Part shown: piece by piece, positions 61,556-64,000 of the stretch
How the letters are laid out: each line of letters starts with the position of its first letter
Numbering within the stretch: position 1 is the first letter of the stretch
The notes under the pieces: generated by a model
The model's input: the letters and a program-made list of their open reading frames with translations, nothing else
What the model was told of the DNA's origin: nothing
The model's database searches: none
Program-made: the position numbers and the translations under genes
Source of the DNA: Aptenodytes patagonicus
Lineage: Eukaryota > Chordata > Aves > Sphenisciformes > Spheniscidae
Direction of reading: 5' to 3'
Assembly: GCF_965638725.1 (NCBI RefSeq)
Contig: NC_134950.1
Span: 137,631,636-137,695,635, forward strand
DNA length: 64,000 nucleotides

Positions 61556-64000
61556 TCTTAACGCCGAGCGCCGCGGAGTTCCGCGGCGAGCGGAGCTTTC
61601 GGCGCAGAGCTCCGGCGCTGCCGCTGTTCTTTGCTCCCCAGATGGAAGGCAGGAGCAAGGCCCATTCCCTAGCCCCCGGACCAGGCATATTTGCTGATAT
61701 CCCTGAGGAAGAGGCACCGGTTTTAAACAGGGGTTCGTCCAACCACAGGCAAAGCGAGAGAAAGTGAGATTGAAAGAGGGAAGTGTCTAGCGAGTGGGGT
61801 TTTCCGGTGGAAGTGATGTTTGACTGCTCTGCTCTCTAGGGTTTTATATAATATATAGACTAGCGATCATATTTTAGTTGTACAACGCACGGAGAGATAC
61901 GCTAACCAGCCCTCTTCTCCTTTTCTACATGTAGGGCGCATGTTGCCTCTGTTTCTTCTCACCATACCCTCCGCGGGGTCCCAGTATGCGGCGAGACCCC
62001 AGTTGTAAGAGAGAGGAAACCTCCAGCTCTGAGGGCTCGGAAGGAAGGTGAAAAGGGAAGTTGTTCAAACCAAAAAAACCAACCCAAAACAGACCCAAAC
62101 CCCAACCCTTGTAACCGGACAGCTGATTCCGCTTCTGCTGTCACTTGCTCATCTCCCAGCGCTTCGCAGCCGGTCCATGCCCGGGGAAGCGGCGCCTCCT
62201 GCCCCTCCGCGGCTGCGAAGGGTGCGCGGGTGCGTAGGGGCGTCCGCCGCGGAGCGCCCGCCCCGGCCCTGGGAGCCGAGCAGATTCCCCCGCGGAGACA
62301 GGGACCCTGCTGCCGGGATTCAGCCAGTGTCTAGGGTAAATAGGATGGGGTGTTTTTTCAAAACAGAGCCTGTTTGCATAGCCCAGGTTGAGTTGACTTT
62401 ATTGCCTGAATGTTTTTGTTTCCATATCCACATATTACCGTCTATTGCTGACATAACAGTATTATGAATTTAATATCGTGCATATTTTAGGCCAGTGCGC
62501 AATGTTTACAGTAGAGAGCCCGCAGCGCTTGTTTGCACTGCCGGATTAGCGAGGACTTGGAAATTGGATGGGGGCTCTGGTGGTCGCGGCCCTCGGTGAT
62601 GGAGAGGAGGGGGAGCCGCTGCGAGCTCCCGGGGGGCCGCTGCCTCCCCCCGGCGCCCCGGCACCCGCAGCTCCCCGCTCAGCGATTCGCACCTCTCGAA
62701 AAACCCCGCTCCGATGCAACGCGGCTACGGAGGAGGAGGTAATGCCTGTCCGCGCTACTTCGGCTGCAGCGAAGCCGAGGGGCAGGGGAGCCGGCGCGGG
62801 GCTTTGGCCGTGGGACTGCGGGGATTTGAGGGGTTGGGGGTGGTTTCGGTTGTTCCTTTTGGGGGGAGAAATCACACCGGGGAAAGGGGAGAAACCGCCC
62901 CACGTTTAGGAAGAAAACAGGTTCGGAAAAAAACGAGATGAGCTGCTTGGTACTGAGGGGAAGGCGCGTTTCGTGGACGGGGATACCTGCGAAATATAAA
63001 CGAGGAATCAAGTACATTTTAAAAACCCTGGTCGCCCTTAGAAATGGGCCGAGAAGTCCGGAGCAACTCCGCTTGACGGACTCAAACCTGACTGACTCTG
63101 TCGCAACCAGCGAGCGGCCTCTGGCCCAGCCTGTGCTAGCCCTTTCCACCAAACTGAAGCACCCGGGTGAGAAAAATCCCCAGTTCCTGTCCATGGGGCT
63201 CATGCCACCGTGGGGTCTCCCCGCCTCACCCCTGGGTCCCTCCAGCCGGGTCCCTGAGGCCGCCGCAGCCGTCCCCGAGCACCCGGGCGCTCAGCTGGTG
63301 CGCTTTCCCGGCTGCGAACCGCTACCTTTGCTTCATTTAAGAAAAAAAAAAAAATCATAAAAAGGAGATAATCCTGATTTAAAAATACAAACGTGCCCTT
63401 TCCTGTGTTGGAATTGGGGACTGCAGAGGCCTGGTGCTCCTAGGGCTAGAGCCAAAAGCGATTAAGTCAGAGTCGGGCTTACTGAACGAAAAAAAAAAAA
63501 GTATATTAATTTGTCTTTTGGGAATTTTAAACACTCTTGCAATCAGAAAAAAATGAACTCGGCCTTTGGAAGTCCTGATTGATTTTGCTTCTTTCTCCGA
63601 GACATCAGTATGTCCCATTTATTCGCAGACAAGCAAACCCGAGCGGAGAAGAGGTCCGGGTCCAAGCAGCTCCCCCATCTCACCGCCACGGCCCCGGCCG
63701 CGCCGCCGGGCCCCGCGGAGCGCGGAGCTGGCGGAGCGCGGAGGCGGCGGGTGCGGCGCTGCCCGGCCGCCGCGGGTGCTCGGCGCTGCGCCTCCTGCGG
63801 GGCGGCGGGCGGGGGGCGCCGGCCGCGGGCCCTCGCACATTCCTCGGTTTGGCAGGGGCCGCCCCGCTGCTTTCTCCAGGCCGGTATCGGATTCCTCCCA
63901 GGCGTATGATTTCACTTGAAGTCCTGCCCAGGAGCCCTTCAAAGTGCGCGCTTGTCCCGCTCCCATGATGTCAGGCGGTTTTCCCTGCATCTGTAATTTT
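61556..64000. other. CpG-rich blocks downstream of TWIST1
   Basis: CpG-dense pieces at about 61.56-61.63, 62.16-62.33, 62.55-63.33 and 63.64-63.90 kb alternate with AT-rich pieces. One of these (62.33-62.50 kb) looks like a non-coding regulatory stretch. A donor-like GAG|GTAATG at 62,738/62,739 follows a GC-rich segment with an ATG at 62,568, so a first exon of an unannotated transcript is possible. No protein domain is recognisable. By mammalian gene order HDAC9 would lie beyond the right edge in the opposite direction, and no HDAC9 exon was identified here. Confidence 0.55.

Noticed and set aside
62568-62909. 113-codon ATG-started frame downstream of TWIST1
   Set aside because: Gly/Pro/Ala/Arg-rich in a CpG island with no domain. 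Kept only as a possible first-exon region, not as a gene.
61171-64000. HDAC9 3' exons on the minus strand
   Set aside because: Expected from mammalian gene order to the right, but no deacetylase-type sequence was found in this window.
1-64000. CRISPR arrays, operons, rRNA or tRNA genes
   Set aside because: This is vertebrate nuclear DNA. I saw no regularly spaced repeats with unique spacers and no recognisable tRNA or rRNA sequence.

Overview
The window looks like a bird genome, or that of a close archosaur relative. Two things suggest this. It holds several CR1 LINE retrotransposon copies ending in the ATTCTATG-type short tandem tail, and it carries two linked single-exon bHLH genes, FERD3L and TWIST1, whose proteins match the vertebrate families. 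In mammals the same pair sits between HDAC9 and the TWISTNB/POLR1F side. Here both genes lie on the + strand, so by mammalian gene order HDAC9 would be expected beyond the right edge. The species cannot be told from the sequence.

Layout: 1-40 kb is an AT-rich gene desert in which I find no credible protein-coding exon. It contains CR1 copies at about 10.47-10.61 kb (fragment, + strand), 24.99-26.66 kb (old, long, - strand) and 30.98-32.67 kb (young, + strand, one frameshift in the reverse transcriptase frame), plus simple repeats and inverted repeats. A compact CpG island sits at 38.49-38.99 kb. FERD3L (40,220-40,792) has a TATA box 56 bases before its ATG and lies in GC-rich DNA that continues to about 42.1 kb. 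From 42.1 to 53.4 kb the DNA is again AT-rich, with a hexanucleotide repeat (47.5 kb) and a CR1 3' end (48.04-48.55 kb). A second isolated CpG island covers about 53.44-54.54 kb. A long (GGAA)n tract at 56.9-57.05 kb precedes the CpG-rich TWIST1 domain. TWIST1 has a CCAAT box, a TATA box, an 8-codon upstream ORF, a coding exon (59,306-59,872), a short GC-rich intron with a (CTG)10 tract, and a second, wholly untranslated exon ending at AATAAA near 61,275. From 61.5 to 64 kb there are more CpG-rich blocks with no recognisable gene.

How the genes work together: both products are Twist-superfamily bHLH factors expected to heterodimerise with class I (E-protein) bHLH partners and bind E-boxes. 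FERD3L is a neural (floor-plate, ventral midbrain) factor, and TWIST1 a mesoderm, neural-crest, limb and cranial-suture factor. The gene-poor flanks and unexplained CpG islands fit a developmental regulatory landscape. No wholly new system is evident. The best leads are the unassigned CpG islands, the TWIST1 leader uORF and the unstable-looking repeats around TWIST1.
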